From JANNHK01 sp034408875 (GTDB taxonomy: Bacteria > Actinomycetota > Acidimicrobiia > IMCC26256 > PALSA-610), in assembly GCA_034408875.1 (NCBI GenBank), contig JAWXCJ010000251.1, positions 1-5,437 on the forward strand: DNA of 5,437 nt, given 5' to 3'. Below, piece by piece: positions 5,407 through 5,437 of the stretch. Made by a program: the position numbers and the translations under genes. Position 1 is the stretch's first letter. Each line of letters opens with the position of its first letter. The notes below the pieces were generated by a model that saw only the letters and a list, made by a program, of their open reading frames with translations, had not been told where the DNA came from and did no database searches.

Positions 5407-5437
5407 TCGCTAGGGGGTGATATTCACCCCCTAGCGA
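5407..5437. repeat. Perfect inverted repeat, 14-bp arms with 3-nt centre
   Basis: The left arm TCGCTAGGGGGTGA (5407-5420) and the right arm TCACCCCCTAGCGA (5424-5437) are exact reverse complements around TAT. As DNA it could be an operator upstream of the leftward genes. As RNA it would form a strong hairpin. No T-run follows the stem on the minus strand, so an intrinsic terminator in that direction is not supported; the + strand side lies outside the window. The arms may continue past base 5437. Confidence 0.85.

Noticed and set aside
1..5437. CRISPR array, tRNA/rRNA, insertion sequence or phage genes
   Set aside because: No regularly spaced repeats, tRNA-like T-arm or CCA features, transposase motifs or paired terminal repeats were seen; the only perfect long inverted repeat is the isolated one at the right edge.

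Overview
The window is GC-rich and uses actinobacterial-style codons, with C or G at most third positions. It carries a SARP/BTAD-type regulator and a mycothiol-dependent-enzyme-like (MDMPI/DinB) protein. Both families are typical of Actinobacteria. The general style (short intergenic gaps, a probable leaderless gene, a NirK-like multicopper oxidase with small cupredoxins) would fit a deep-branching actinobacterium such as Acidimicrobiia. That placement is an impression from composition and gene content, not a search result.

Left part, + strand: the 3' end of a large BTAD transcriptional regulator (1-1233, its N-terminus lies outside the window); a small acidic secreted protein that looks like a cupredoxin-type lipoprotein with its copper-binding core missing (1313-1711); a DinB/MDMPI-fold protein with a probable leaderless start (1756-2619); and, 17 bp downstream and probably co-transcribed, a PNPOx-like flavin split-barrel protein (2637-3065).

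Right part, - strand: a tight three-gene copper operon reads leftwards. It encodes a two-domain NirK-like multicopper oxidase with an N-terminal membrane anchor (4965-3829), a membrane-anchored type 1 copper cupredoxin (3825-3367) and a paralogous cupredoxin lipoprotein (3370-2999). All type 1 and type 2 copper ligands of the oxidase can be found, as can the catalytic Asp of NirK. The position of the NirK catalytic His is Ile. The natural reading is a cell-surface copper electron-transfer chain in which the small blue-copper proteins exchange electrons with the oxidase/reductase; its substrate cannot be fixed from sequence. About 60 bp upstream of the operon is an imperfect palindrome resembling a DosR/DevR box, which would fit control by hypoxia or NO.

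Upstream of that operon is a 98-codon membrane protein (5344-5048). It looks like a YihY/BrkB-type protein that has lost its middle and perhaps its reading frame at the N-terminus. The window ends exactly on a perfect 14-bp inverted repeat with a 3-nt centre (5407-5437).

Most notable points: the compact copper module with two cupredoxin paralogues anchored in different ways, the terminal palindrome, the DosR-like box, and two genes that each appear to have lost an internal segment. No region longer than 300 bases lacks a gene.
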